Notes under the pieces: generated by a model
Databases searched by the model: none
Told to the model about the DNA's origin: nothing
Seen by the model: only the letters and a program-made list of their open reading frames with translations
Assembly: GCF_000308455.1 (NCBI RefSeq)
Contig: NZ_BAFP01000103.1
Location: 1 to 42,196 of the forward strand
DNA from: Nocardia abscessus NBRC 100374
GTDB lineage: Bacteria; Actinomycetota; Actinomycetes; Mycobacteriales; Mycobacteriaceae
Direction: 5' to 3'
DNA: 42,196 bases
In this document: piece by piece, positions 1 to 7,897 of the stretch
Layout: each line of letters begins with the position of its first letter
Numbering within the stretch: position 1 is the stretch's first letter
Translations under genes and position numbers: made by a program

Positions 1-2531
1 TTGCGCGCGGCCTGGGCACGCTCGGCGCGAGCCCGGGTCTCCCGCTCGGCGCGTGCGGCGCGGCGCAGCGAGTCCGCCTTGCCGCGCACCGATTCCGCCC
101 GTTCCTCGGCCGTGCGTACGGCGAGCCGGGCCTCGACCTCCATCGCCCGCGCCTCGGCCAGCGCGGCCGCCGCCTCCTCCCGCGCGCGGCCCGCGGACTC
201 GGTGCCCGCCGCGCCCGCGCCGTCGGCGTCGTCCTCGGACTGTTCGAGCTCCGCGTGCCGCAGGCGATCCTCCAGTTCGGCGAGCGAGGCGAGCGCCTCT
301 TCCCGGCTCGCCTCGGCGTCGTCGCGCTGGCCCAGCAGACGCTCGCTCTCCGCGTGCGCGGTGCGGGCGGTCTGGCCGAGCCTGGCGAGGCGCTCGTAGA
401 TCGCCACCAGTGCCTGATCGGATTCGTGCAGGGCGAGCAGCGCATGGTCGACGGCGTCCTTGCGGTCGGCCTGCTCCTCCAGCGCGCCGGACAGCGCGGC
501 CTCGAGTTCCTCGGCGCGCCGCTGCGCCGCGACCAGCTCCGCCTCGGCGGTGTCGATGTCGGCCTGGATCTCCAGCTGGCTGGGTGCGCGATCGGAACCG
601 CCCAGTAGCCAGCCGTTTCCGGCGAGGTCGCCGTCGCGGGTGACCACGCGCAGGTCGGGCCGCGCCGCGACCAGCGCACGGGCGGCGGGCAGATCGTCGG
701 CCACGGCGATGCCCGCGGTCAGCGCGGCGATCGCGCCGCGCACCGTGTCGGGGCACTCCACCACGTCGAGCAGCAGGCGGGCCCCGTCGGGCAGCGCGCC
801 GGGCTGCGGCCGCTCGGCGCTCGCGGTGCCGAACACCACAGCGGCGCGGCCACCGTCGGCGTCCTTGAGCGCCTGGATCGCGGCGTGCGCGGATTCGCCG
901 GTGTCGGCGGCGACGGCATCGGCCAGCGGGCCGAGCGCGGCCGCGACCGCCGCCTCATAGCCGCCGTGCACGCGCAGCAGGCCGGACAGCGGACCGAGCA
1001 ACCCCTGTTCGCGGTGCTCCACCAACCAGGCCACACCGTCCCGGCGGGCCAGGTTCATCCCGAGCGCCTCGATCCGCGCACCCAGCGACGCGACCCGCTT
1101 GCTCGCGTCGCGGTCCTGCTCGCGCAGTTCGGTGACGCGCTGATCGGCCAGTTCAAGGGCCTGCACCGCGTGTTCGTGCTGGGTGTCCAGCCCTGCCTCG
1201 CCCGCGTCGAGTTCCGCGAGTTCGCCCTGCACCGTGTCGAATTCGACCTGCGCGGCCTCGCCGCGGTGGCGGGCGTCGGCGATGGCGACGGACAGGCGCG
1301 CGATCTCCGCGTCCACCGATTGCGCCCTGGCCCGCAGGGTGTCCACCTTGCCGGACAGCCGCGCCACTCCTTCGCGCCGATCCGCGATCGCCCGCACCGC
1401 GGCCAAGTGCGCCTGCTCGGCGGCCTTGGCGGCGTGCTCGCGTTCGGCCAACTGGTCCCTGGCCGCCTCCAGCGTCTCGGTGGCCATCTCGACCGCCTCG
1501 CGCAGCTCGGCCTCCTCGGCCTCCACCCGGTCGGCCTCGGCCTCCAACTGCTCGGGGTCGCGGCCGGTGCCGACCGGAGCGGCGGCGTCCAGGTGCCGCG
1601 CCCGGTCACCCGCGATGCGCACGGTGGCGTTGACCCGCTCGGCCAGCGCGGAGAGCTGGAACCAGATCTGTGCGGCGGCCTCGGCGCTCGGGGTCAGCCG
1701 GGACAGCTGGAATTCCTGCTGTGCCAGCGCCGCGTTGGCGGCGTCCAGCTCGGAGTGCACGGTGATCTGCTGCTCGCGCGCGTACGCCTCCTTGCTCTGC
1801 TGACCGGCCAGCTCCTCGCGGCGCGTGACCAGGTCGTCGGCGGCCAAGCGCAGCCGGGCGTCGCGCAGGTCGGCCTGCACGGTCTGTGCCCTGCGGGCCA
1901 CCTCGGCCTGCCTGCCCAGCGGTTTGAGCTGGCGGCGCAGTTCGGTGGTGAGGTCGGTCAGGCGGGCCAGGTTGGCCTGCATGGCCTCCAGCTTCCGGAC
2001 CGCCTTCTCCTTGCGCTTGCGGTGCTTGAGCACACCGGCGGCCTCTTCGATGAACGCGCGGCGGTCCTCCGGGCGCGACTCCAGGATGGCCGACAGCTGC
2101 CCCTGCCCCACGATGACGTGCATCTCCCGGCCGATGCCGGAGTCACTGAGCAGTTCCTGCACGTCCATCAGGCGGCAGGAACTGCCGTTGATCTCGTATT
2201 CGCCCGCGCCGTCGCGGAACATGCGCCGGGTGATGGACACCTCGGCGTAGTCGATCGGCAGCGCGCCGTCGGAGTTGTCGATGGTCAGCGTGACCTCGGC
2301 GCGGCCGAGCGGGGCGCGGCCCGCCGTGCCCGCGAAGATCACGTCCTGCATCTTGCCGCCCCGCAGCGCCTTCGCACCCTGCTCGCCCATCACCCAGGTG
2401 AGCGCGTCGACGACGTTCGATTTGCCCGATCCGTTCGGACCGACCACACACGTGATGCCGGGCTCCAACCGCAGCGTCGTCGAGGACGCGAAGGACTTGA
2501 AGCCCTTCAGCGTCAGACTCTTCAGGTGCAA
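1..2531 (-). CDS. smc: Chromosome segregation ATPase SMC, N-terminal two thirds (runs off the window)
   Basis: Condensin-type ATPase that organises and helps segregate the nucleoid, acting as a dimer with ScpA/ScpB. About 843 residues are visible; the protein continues past the left edge, so the C-terminal head with the ABC signature and Walker B is missing. The N-terminal head begins with LKSLTLKGFKSFA and has Walker A GPNGSGKS at residues 31-38. A long coiled coil follows, then a hinge-like globular segment at about residues 495-640, then the returning coil, rich in Ala, Glu and Arg. I chose the TTG at 2531 because a GAAAGG ribosome-binding site lies about 9 bases upstream and the family starts at this point; no closer ATG or GTG is in frame. 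Identification is firm. Confidence 0.95.
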   Translation of the reverse strand, partial: MHLKSLTLKGFKSFASSTTLRLEPGITCVVGPNGSGKSNVVDALTWVMGEQGAKALRGGKMQDVIFAGTAGRAPLGRAEVTLTIDNSDGALPIDYAEVSITRRMFRDGAGEYEINGSSCRLMDVQELLSDSGIGREMHVIVGQGQLSAILESRPEDRRAFIEEAAGVLKHRKRKEKAVRKLEAMQANLARLTDLTTELRRQLKPLGRQAEVARRAQTVQADLRDARLRLAADDLVTRREELAGQQSKEAYAREQQITVHSELDAANAALAQQEFQLSRLTPSAEAAAQIWFQLSALAERVNATVRIAGDRARHLDAAAPVGTGRDPEQLEAEADRVEAEEAELREAVEMATETLEAARDQLAEREHAAKAAEQAHLAAVRAIADRREGVARLSGKVDTLRARAQSVDAEIARLSVAIADARHRGEAAQVEFDTVQGELAELDAGEAGLDTQHEHAVQALELADQRVTELREQDRDASKRVASLGARIEALGMNLARRDGVAWLVEHREQGLLGPLSGLLRVHGGYEAAVAAALGPLADAVAADTGESAHAAIQALKDADGGRAAVVFGTASAERPQPGALPDGARLLLDVVECPDTVRGAIAALTAGIAVADDLPAARALVAARPDLRVVTRDGDLAGNGWLLGGSDRAPSQLEIQADIDTAEAELVAAQRRAEELEAALSGALEEQADRKDAVDHALLALHESDQALVAIYERLARLGQTARTAHAESERLLGQRDDAEASREEALASLAELEDRLRHAELEQSEDDADGAGAAGTESAGRAREEAAAALAEARAMEVEARLAVRTAEERAESVRGKADSLRRAARAERETRARAERAQAAR

Positions 2532-2671
2532 GTTCGACGACCTTTCCGTGTTCTGCCCGGTCGGCGTTCTGCGTGGTCCAGCCAGCGCATCCGGCGACCA
2601 GTCATGGTATCCGTCGCGTGCGGGGGCCCGACCGGGCCCGACGATGCATGCGGTCGAGTAGCGGTTCGGCG

Positions 2672-2691
2672 TTATCCGTAGGTTATCGACT
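2672..2691 (+). other. Pair of DnaA-box-like 9-mers upstream of smc
   Basis: TTATCCGTA (2672-2680) and TTATCGACT (2683-2691) are same-orientation 9-mers with starts 11 bases apart. Each matches the TTATCCACA DnaA consensus at about 7 of 9 positions. They sit in the gap of about 420 bases between the divergent smc and the hypothetical membrane protein. The rest of that gap shows only the promoter listed at 2884-2912. The matches are imperfect and could be chance. Confidence 0.2.
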
Positions 2692-2883
2692 CGTCCCCGG
2701 TTCGCGCGCATTTCGATGTGCTCGAGGTTTGCCCACATCGCCGATCGCGCTGCGTGCCGCACCGGGCCTTGCGCATCGGAGCGAGCGCGGCGGATCGCCC
2801 CGTCGTCGCGCAGCCGAGCCCGCGTGCTCGGCCGACCGCACCCCCTTCTGCCGTCGCCGATCGAGGCAGTCTCGAACTGGCAC

Positions 2884-2912
2884 TGACGCCGCGCCCTCCC
2901 GGCACATACGAT
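2884..2912 (+). promoter_or_regulatory. Putative promoter of the hypothetical membrane protein gene
   Basis: A TGACGC hexamer at 2884-2889 and TACGAT at 2907-2912 are separated by 17 bases, giving a plausible SigA-type promoter. The predicted start near 2919 leaves a leader of about 33 bases that contains GGGAG before the ATG at 2952. The -35 element is only a partial match. Confidence 0.35.
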
Positions 2913-2951
2913 CCCTCTGATTCGCCAGCGGAAGTTCGGGAGCGCACCACG

Positions 2952-4616
2952 ATGTCTGCCCCCTCACCAGGGACAAGCACGCGGTTCCGCCTTGCCCGCA
3001 TCACGGGACTGGTACTCGGCAGCCTGGTGTTCCTGCACGCCTGTGAGCGCAGCAAGAGCACGCTGCTCGGCGATGTCCGGGTGGAGGTGGCGATCGCGGC
3101 CGCTCTCGGTGCGGCGGCTCTGGCCGCGGGATGGTTCGAGATCAAGCTGGGGGCGCAGGAGGAGGACGCCGACCCGTCATGGGACGATTCCGGGCAGGAC
3201 GAAACCCCCAGTCCTGGGAATTTTCCCGGTCGATCCCGGCGATCCGCCCACGCGGCCTACCCCGAACGCCCCCGAGCGGAGCACACCCGCCCTGCCACGC
3301 GACCGGCGCCCACGACGCACCTCGAGGACGACGACCAGCCCGAACCCCTCGAGCCCTCGGGCCGCGCCGATCTCGTCGCGGGGATTGCGCGGACATTGCG
3401 GATCACCCGCCCCGGCGCAACGGGCGAACGACCGCAGCTGCCCGCGTTGAGCGCGATGACGAAATGGATGCGCCGGGTCGAGCCCGACGAAGACGCCGAC
3501 CTGGACGAGGTCGACGACGACGAGGTCGAGCAGATCACCCACACCGAGACCGGCGAGCTCGTCATCGAGTCCAGCAGCCGAACGGTGCGCGCCAAGATCG
3601 CCCGCTCCGGCGACCTGGTCGTGCACGGCCGCGCGCACGGTGGTCCGCAGGAATGGAAGTGGACGTTCCAGCCGGAGACCTTCCCCGCCATCCGCAACGC
3701 ACTCGGCGACGGGCCCGGCGATCTGCTCGATCTGCTCGAGGACACCATTCCGTGGCTGGACGCCGGTGCGCGCCACGACCCGGGCGCGTGGTTGCGCGCC
3801 CACGACATCCCGGCCACCTACCGGGAGAAGGGCGTCAGCGCCACACAGGTCACCCGCGAACTTCCGGTGCTCCAGCCGGGACGTCCGCCGCAGCCGCCCC
3901 GCGCGGGCAGGTCCCAGCGGAAGCCGTCTCCCGACGCAGCCGGCACCCGGACCGCGCGGACGTCCACCGGAACCGGGGACGACCGTGCCCGGCGGGAACG
4001 ACCCGCGGCTTCCGCACGATCCCCGGAGCCCTCACCCGCGCGCCGCGAGAGCCGCTCCGCCCAGCGCGGAGCCGCCGACCCGCAGCCGTCGTCCCGGCGC
4101 ACCGATGCCGAGCGACGGACTCGCGGCGACAAGTCCCGATCTACCGGACAACCGAGCCGTTCGTCCGACGACTACGGTTCGCCGACACCATCGCGCCGAC
4201 GGCACAACGAGCCCGCGCACAGCGATCGGTTTCCCCGCACCGGCACGGAGGATTCCTCCCCGCCCGGCCGTCCGACACCCGGCCGTCCGGATCTGCCGAG
4301 ACGCAGGCACCAGGACATCGCCGACGACCAGCGCGACACGCACCACGACGCCGGACGTCCGGAGGGATACGACGACACCCGTCGGCCACCAGCGAGTCGG
4401 CAGGCCGGGCGGAACTCCCAGCCGTCCCCGGACTTCGAGCCCAGGACCGGCCGACGAGAGCGGCCCGATGCCCCGTACCGCGACCGACCGGCGCCGTCCG
4501 ACCGAGCCGCGGAACGAACCCACGATCAACCTCCACCCGGCCGCCGCCATCGCGGGGACGAGCGGCCACGGCGCGACACTCCGTCCGCCCAGGACACCTC
4601 CCGGCGTGGGTGGTAG
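2952..4616 (+). CDS. Hypothetical two-helix membrane protein with long disordered Pro/Arg-rich tail
   Basis: I do not recognise a characterised family. The predicted 554-residue protein has two hydrophobic helices near the N terminus (about 15-31 and 42-62) separated by a short charged loop. An acidic linker follows, then a folded-looking segment at about residues 195-290 that is rich in Asp, Trp and Ile. From residue 300 to the end it is low-complexity sequence dominated by Arg, Pro, Ser, Asp and Gly, so it is probably disordered. The ATG at 2952 was chosen over upstream starts because GGGAG lies 10 bases before it and a -10-like TACGAT precedes that. The gene is divergent from smc and convergent with the DUF1707 gene. 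Whether the basic tail binds nucleic acid or polymer is unknown. Confidence 0.7.
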   Translation: MSAPSPGTSTRFRLARITGLVLGSLVFLHACERSKSTLLGDVRVEVAIAAALGAAALAAGWFEIKLGAQEEDADPSWDDSGQDETPSPGNFPGRSRRSAHAAYPERPRAEHTRPATRPAPTTHLEDDDQPEPLEPSGRADLVAGIARTLRITRPGATGERPQLPALSAMTKWMRRVEPDEDADLDEVDDDEVEQITHTETGELVIESSSRTVRAKIARSGDLVVHGRAHGGPQEWKWTFQPETFPAIRNALGDGPGDLLDLLEDTIPWLDAGARHDPGAWLRAHDIPATYREKGVSATQVTRELPVLQPGRPPQPPRAGRSQRKPSPDAAGTRTARTSTGTGDDRARRERPAASARSPEPSPARRESRSAQRGAADPQPSSRRTDAERRTRGDKSRSTGQPSRSSDDYGSPTPSRRRHNEPAHSDRFPRTGTEDSSPPGRPTPGRPDLPRRRHQDIADDQRDTHHDAGRPEGYDDTRRPPASRQAGRNSQPSPDFEPRTGRRERPDAPYRDRPAPSDRAAERTHDQPPPGRRHRGDERPRRDTPSAQDTSRRGW

Positions 4617-4633
4617 GGCGCGAAATGGGCACC

Positions 4634-4655
4634 GCCACCCGGCAACCCGGGTGGC
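4634..4655. terminator. Hairpin terminator between convergent genes
   Basis: GCCACCCGG (4634-4642) and CCGGGTGGC (4647-4655) form a perfect 9-bp stem with a 4-base loop. It lies between the end of the plus-strand hypothetical gene (4616) and the end of the minus-strand DUF1707 gene (4674), so it may serve both directions. There is no T-run, as is common in GC-rich actinobacteria. Confidence 0.65.
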
Positions 4656-4673
4656 AGCGCCGGTGAACGAGGC

Positions 4674-5099
4674 TCAGCTCGCGCGGTGGGTGAATCGGCC
4701 GTTCTCGAAGCCGGCCACCATACGGAACGCGAGAACGGCGCCCCACGGGCCGATCACCCACATCGGCCAGAAGTAGGTGAAGGCGCCGACGCCGAGCGAG
4801 ATCGCGGCCCAGATCACGAGCACCAGCACGCTCACGGCGAGCCAGGCGCTGCCCTCGATGCGCTGCCAGATCGGCATCCGTGGGCGGCCGGACGCGGGTG
4901 CGGCCGCCTCCTTGTCGAGTTCGGGCAGATCGGACAGCACCGAGCGCAGGTCCTCGCGGTCGGTGGTGGCGTACACCTGGGCGACGCGCTGGTCGTACTC
5001 GGGCAGATCGATCCGCCCGTCTGCCATGTGCCTGGCGAGCAGGCGCACCACGGTGTCGCGTTCGGCGTCCGAGGCGCGGGTGCCGGTGGAGATGTCCAT
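4674..5099 (-). CDS. DUF1707 domain small membrane protein
   Basis: This 141-residue protein starts with a DUF1707 (SHOCT-like) domain at about residues 5-60, recognisable from the pattern RASDAERDTVVRLLARHMADG, L-x-EYDQRV and TDREDL. An Ala-rich linker follows, then two transmembrane helices at about residues 85-130. DUF1707 proteins are common in actinobacteria and their biochemical role is not established. The ATG at 5099 has AGGA about 6 bases upstream; a GTG at 5123 would add 8 residues but overlaps an operator-like repeat. A clear promoter and tandem dyads precede the gene, suggesting regulated expression by a repressor not encoded nearby. Confidence 0.85.
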   Translation of the reverse strand: MDISTGTRASDAERDTVVRLLARHMADGRIDLPEYDQRVAQVYATTDREDLRSVLSDLPELDKEAAAPASGRPRMPIWQRIEGSAWLAVSVLVLVIWAAISLGVGAFTYFWPMWVIGPWGAVLAFRMVAGFENGRFTHRAS

Positions 5100-5123
5100 G
5101 CCTGGTCCTATCGACTGTTCCAC

Positions 5124-5169
5124 CCTCCATAGTGGAATATGATTTCAGAATAAACCTCCAAAGTGGAAT
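5124..5169. repeat. Tandem 15-bp operator-like direct repeats
   Basis: Two near-identical 15-mers, CCTCCATAGTGGAAT (5124-5138) and CCTCCAAAGTGGAAT (5155-5169), differ at one base and are spaced 31 bp apart, about three helical turns. Each contains a TCCA-n3-TGGA dyad. One sits in the -35/-10 spacer and the other just after the predicted start of the minus-strand promoter of the DUF1707 gene. This layout is typical of cooperative repression. The cognate regulator is unknown. Confidence 0.6.
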
Positions 5170-5174
5170 GTCAA
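5147..5174 (-). promoter_or_regulatory. SigA-type promoter of the DUF1707 gene
   Basis: On the minus strand, TTGACA (5174-5169) and TATTCT (5152-5147) are separated by 16 bases. The -35 hexamer is a perfect consensus match, unusual in this GC-rich window. The predicted transcription start is near 5140, giving a leader of about 40 bases with AGGA before the ATG at 5099. Confidence 0.65.
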
Positions 5175-5241
5175 CCCCGGGACGATTCCCGGTCGAAAGC
5201 CCCGACTTGTCGCGCTCCGGCGGTAATGTTCACATTGTCAG

Positions 5242-5265
5242 GAACAGCTGTATGGACATCTGTTC
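5242..5265 (+). promoter_or_regulatory. Inverted repeat upstream of mscR
   Basis: GAACAG (5242-5247) and CTGTTC (5260-5265) form a perfect 6-bp dyad with a 12-base spacer. A further TGTTC half-site lies at 5227-5231. The element is about 65 bases upstream of the mscR start codon and may be a regulator site; I cannot assign the protein. The spacing does not fit the actinobacterial LexA box. Confidence 0.4.
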
Positions 5266-5328
5266 AGAATCGCGTGTCGGCCATGCGGCCGGATCCGCGG
5301 CATCAGTGAACGCGCTGAGGAGGCAGAG

Positions 5329-6414
5329 GTGTCGGAAACCGTCCGCGGGGTCGTGGCCCGCAGCAAGGGCGCACCGGTCGAGATCGTCGATGTGGTGATC
5401 CCCGATCCGGGACCGCACGACGTAGTGGTCCGGGTGCAGGCCTGCGGGGTCTGCCACACCGACCTGCACTATCGCGAGGGCGGGATCAACGACGATTTCC
5501 CGTTCCTGCTCGGCCACGAGGCCGCGGGCGTGGTGGAGACCGTGGGCGCCGCGGTCACCCACGTGGCGGAGGGCGATTACGTGATCCTCAACTGGCGCGC
5601 GGTCTGCGGCGAGTGCCGGGCGTGCAAGCGCGGCCGTCCCTGGTACTGCTTCGACAGTCGCAACGCGAGCCAGAAGATGACGCTCGCCGACGGGACCGAG
5701 CTGACACCCGCGCTGGGCATCGGGGCGTTCGTCGACAAGACCTTGGTGCACGAGGGCCAGTGCACCAAGGTCGATCCGGAAGCCGACCCCGCGGTGGCCG
5801 GCCTGCTCGGCTGCGGCGTGATGGCGGGCATCGGCGCGGCGATGCACACCGGCAACGTCTCCACCGGCGACACCGTCGCGGTGATCGGCTGCGGCGGCGT
5901 AGGCGACGCGGCGATCGCCGGGGCACGGCTGGCCGGAGCCGCGACCGTCATCGCCGTGGACCGGGACTCCCGGAAGCTGCGCTGGGCCACCGACTTCGGC
6001 GCCACACACACGATCGACGCGACCACCGAGGACGTGGTCGAGAAGATCCAGGAGTACACCGGCGGCTGGGGCGCCGACGTCGTCATCGACGCGGTCGGCC
6101 GCCCGGAGACCTGGAAGCAGGCGTTCTACGGCCGCGATCTGGCGGGCACGGTGGTCCTCGTCGGCGTGCCGACTCCGGAGATGACCATCGACATGCCGCT
6201 GCTCGATCTGTTCTCGCGCGGCGGCGCGCTGAAATCGTCCTGGTACGGCGACTGTCTGCCGGAACGCGACTTCCCCACCCTGATCGACCTCTTCCGCCAG
6301 GGACGGCTGCCGCTGGACCGGTTCGTCACCGAACGTATCGGGCTCGACCAGGTGGAGCAGGCCTTCGCCAAGATGCACACCGGCGACGTGCTGCGCTCGG
6401 TGGTGATCTGGTGA
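5329..6414 (+). CDS. mscR: S-nitrosomycothiol reductase / mycothiol-dependent formaldehyde dehydrogenase
   Basis: Zinc-dependent medium-chain alcohol dehydrogenase that reduces S-nitrosomycothiol and oxidises the formaldehyde-mycothiol adduct, using NAD(H) in the cytosol. The 361-residue length matches mycobacterial MscR (Rv2259). Catalytic zinc residues appear in ACGVCHTD (C39) and GHEAAG (H63, E64). Four structural-zinc cysteines are at 93, 96, 99 and 107. The nucleotide-binding GCGGVGDAA lies near residue 188. The GTG at 5329 has an excellent GAGGAGG site 5 bases upstream. The last codons overlap the next gene by 4 bases (GTGA), so the two are translated together, as with Rv2259-Rv2260. 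The gene supports a mycothiol-using host. Confidence 0.92.
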   Translation: MSETVRGVVARSKGAPVEIVDVVIPDPGPHDVVVRVQACGVCHTDLHYREGGINDDFPFLLGHEAAGVVETVGAAVTHVAEGDYVILNWRAVCGECRACKRGRPWYCFDSRNASQKMTLADGTELTPALGIGAFVDKTLVHEGQCTKVDPEADPAVAGLLGCGVMAGIGAAMHTGNVSTGDTVAVIGCGGVGDAAIAGARLAGAATVIAVDRDSRKLRWATDFGATHTIDATTEDVVEKIQEYTGGWGADVVIDAVGRPETWKQAFYGRDLAGTVVLVGVPTPEMTIDMPLLDLFSRGGALKSSWYGDCLPERDFPTLIDLFRQGRLPLDRFVTERIGLDQVEQAFAKMHTGDVLRSVVIW

Positions 6415-7037
6415 CCACCCGCATCGACCGCGTCGTCACCTCCGGCACCTTCGCCCTCGACGGCGGTACCTGGGCCGTGGACAACAACATCTGGCTGATC
6501 GGCGACGACGACGAGGTGGTCGTGATCGACGCCGCCCACGACGCCGACCCGATCGTCGCCGCGGTCGCCGGACGCGCCGTGCGCGCGATCGTGTGCACCC
6601 ACGGACACAACGATCACGTGACGGTCGCGCCCGAACTCGCCGAGCGCCTCGACGCGCCGGTCCTCCTGCATCCCGCCGACGAGCCGCTGTGGCGCATGAC
6701 CCACCCCGAAGCCGCCTACCGGCCGCTCGCGGACGGCGACCGGATTCCTGTGGCGGACACCGAGATCCGGGTCCTACATACACCCGGCCACTCCCCCGGA
6801 TCGGTCGCACTGCATCTGCCCGCGACCACGGCGGTGTTCACGGGGGACACGTTGTTCGCGGGCGGGCCCGGCGCAACGGGCCGCTCGTTCTCCGATTTCG
6901 GCACGATCATCGAGTCGATCCGCGAGCGCCTGCTGACGCTCCCAGAGGAAACCACCGTGCACACCGGCCACGGCGACTCCACCACCATCGGCGCGGAGAA
7001 ACCGCACCTCGCCGAGTGGATCGCCCGCGGTCACTGA
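6411..7037 (+). CDS. MBL-fold hydrolase coupled to MscR
   Basis: A 208-residue metallo-beta-lactamase-fold protein with the metal motif THGHNDH (H64, H66, D68, H69), a second histidine in HTPGHSPGS, FTGDTLF, and a final histidine in HTGHGD. By analogy with glyoxalase-II-like enzymes it probably hydrolyses a thioester, perhaps S-formylmycothiol produced by MscR. That substrate is an inference from the 4-base GTGA overlap with mscR and the conserved pairing in mycobacteria (Rv2260). A strong hairpin follows 9 bases after the stop. Confidence 0.88.
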   Translation: MTTRIDRVVTSGTFALDGGTWAVDNNIWLIGDDDEVVVIDAAHDADPIVAAVAGRAVRAIVCTHGHNDHVTVAPELAERLDAPVLLHPADEPLWRMTHPEAAYRPLADGDRIPVADTEIRVLHTPGHSPGSVALHLPATTAVFTGDTLFAGGPGATGRSFSDFGTIIESIRERLLTLPEETTVHTGHGDSTTIGAEKPHLAEWIARGH

Positions 7038-7079
7038 GCACCGCGGACCGAGGGCGATCGGAGGCGATCGCCCGCGGTC
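7019..7079 (+). repeat. 14-bp direct repeat shared by gene end and terminator
   Basis: GATCGCCCGCGGTC occurs at 7019-7032, inside the last codons of the MBL-fold gene, and again at 7066-7079, where it forms the right arm of the downstream hairpin. The two copies start 47 bases apart. A small local duplication may have created the terminator arm. Confidence 0.5.
7046..7079 (+). terminator. Terminator of mscR-MBL operon
   Basis: GACCG-A-GGGCGATC (7046-7059) pairs with GATCGCCC-G-CGGTC (7066-7079), a 13-pair stem with one A/G mismatch and a 6-base loop. It begins 9 bases after the stop of the MBL-fold gene. No T-tract is present. Confidence 0.65.
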
Positions 7080-7205
7080 GGCCGGGCGAAGGCTAGCCGC
7101 GGCACGGGTGGCACCGGTCCAGATCGAGGTTCAAGCGCAGGACATCGACCCGCGGCTCGCCGAGGAATCCCGGGGTTCGGCCGCGGGTGCGCTCGTCGAC
7201 CGGCG

Positions 7206-7337
7206 TTCACCGTCGACCTGGCCGCCGAGAAGGTCACCAAAGGCGGCGAGACCCTGCACCTGACCCCAACCGGCTGGGACATGCTCGAGATGCTGGTGCG
7301 CCATCGCGGCAAGCTGGTCGGGCGGCTCGAGTGGTAA
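7206..7337 (+). pseudogene. Remnant of a KdpE-type response regulator
   Basis: The frame from 7206 encodes FTVDLAAEKVTKGGETLHLT, continuing to a stop at 7337. It closely resembles the start of the OmpR-type winged-helix domain of KdpE (usually VDLA..V...G..VHLTPTEW..LE.LVR..GKLV). Only about 43 residues remain: no receiver domain and no recognition helix, and no start codon or kdp genes nearby. The familiar TEW is changed to TGW. This indicates decay of a kdp regulatory locus at this breakpoint. The rest of the interval 7080-7435 shows nothing else I can name. Confidence 0.65.
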
Positions 7338-7435
7338 TCCCGGCCACGGGCCGCCCTGCGCGCGGAATGCCGCGGTGGGGCGCGGTGTTGCCAGCCGCGC
7401 GAGCTGATTGCGACGACAATGGCAGGATCGAACTC

Positions 7436-7897
7436 ATGGCTGAACAGACCGTTACCACCGCCGGCGTGGCGCCGATCGCGTCCGAACCCACCACGCTGTG
7501 GGTCGAGCGCACCGGGACCAGGGCCTACACCGGCCGCAGCTCTCGCGGCGCCGAGGTACTGATCGGTTCGCAGGGCGTCCCCGGTGTGTTCACCCCCGGC
7601 GAGCTGCTGAAGATCGCGCTCGCCGCGTGCTCGGGCCTGAGCGCGGACTTCCCGCTGTCGCGCAAGCTCGGTGACAACTTCGACGCGACCATCCGCGTCT
7701 CCGGCGACGCCGACCGGGAGAACGAGGTCTATCCGCAGCTGGACGAAGTGTTCGAACTCGACCTCAGCGATCTCGACGACGCGGCCAGGGAACGGTTGCT
7801 GGTCACCGTGCAGCGTGCGATCGACAAGGTCTGCACGGTGGGGCGGACGCTGAAGGCTGGATCGAAAGTGACGCTGTCGTTCGACATCGAGGCCTGA
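7436..7897 (+). CDS. OsmC-like peroxiredoxin family protein
   Basis: A 153-residue OsmC/Ohr-family protein expected to reduce organic hydroperoxides. The two family cysteines are present: C65 in LAACSGLSA and C133 in DKVCTVGR. It resembles mycobacterial Rv2923c, which lies next to acyP between fpg and smc. Here osmC-acyP is instead on the plus strand, 12 kb from fpg. The ATG at 7436 has AGGA about 10 bases upstream. Its TGA overlaps the acyP ATG by one base, indicating coupling. The reductant in this host is not evident. Confidence 0.85.
   Translation: MAEQTVTTAGVAPIASEPTTLWVERTGTRAYTGRSSRGAEVLIGSQGVPGVFTPGELLKIALAACSGLSADFPLSRKLGDNFDATIRVSGDADRENEVYPQLDEVFELDLSDLDDAARERLLVTVQRAIDKVCTVGRTLKAGSKVTLSFDIEA

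Noticed and set aside
885..2681. A 598-codon plus-strand frame antisense to smc
   Set aside because: Composition is typical of a GC-rich shadow frame, while the minus strand carries the SMC head with Walker A and the coiled coil.
4141..5130. A 329-codon minus-strand frame over the hypothetical membrane protein tail and the DUF1707 gene
   Set aside because: It is very Arg-rich, lacks any motif, and conflicts with two better-supported genes and with the convergent terminator hairpin.
5227..5265. LexA/SOS box upstream of mscR
   Set aside because: GAAC/GTTC elements are present, but spacers of 10-14 bases do not fit the 4-base spacer of the actinobacterial LexA site.
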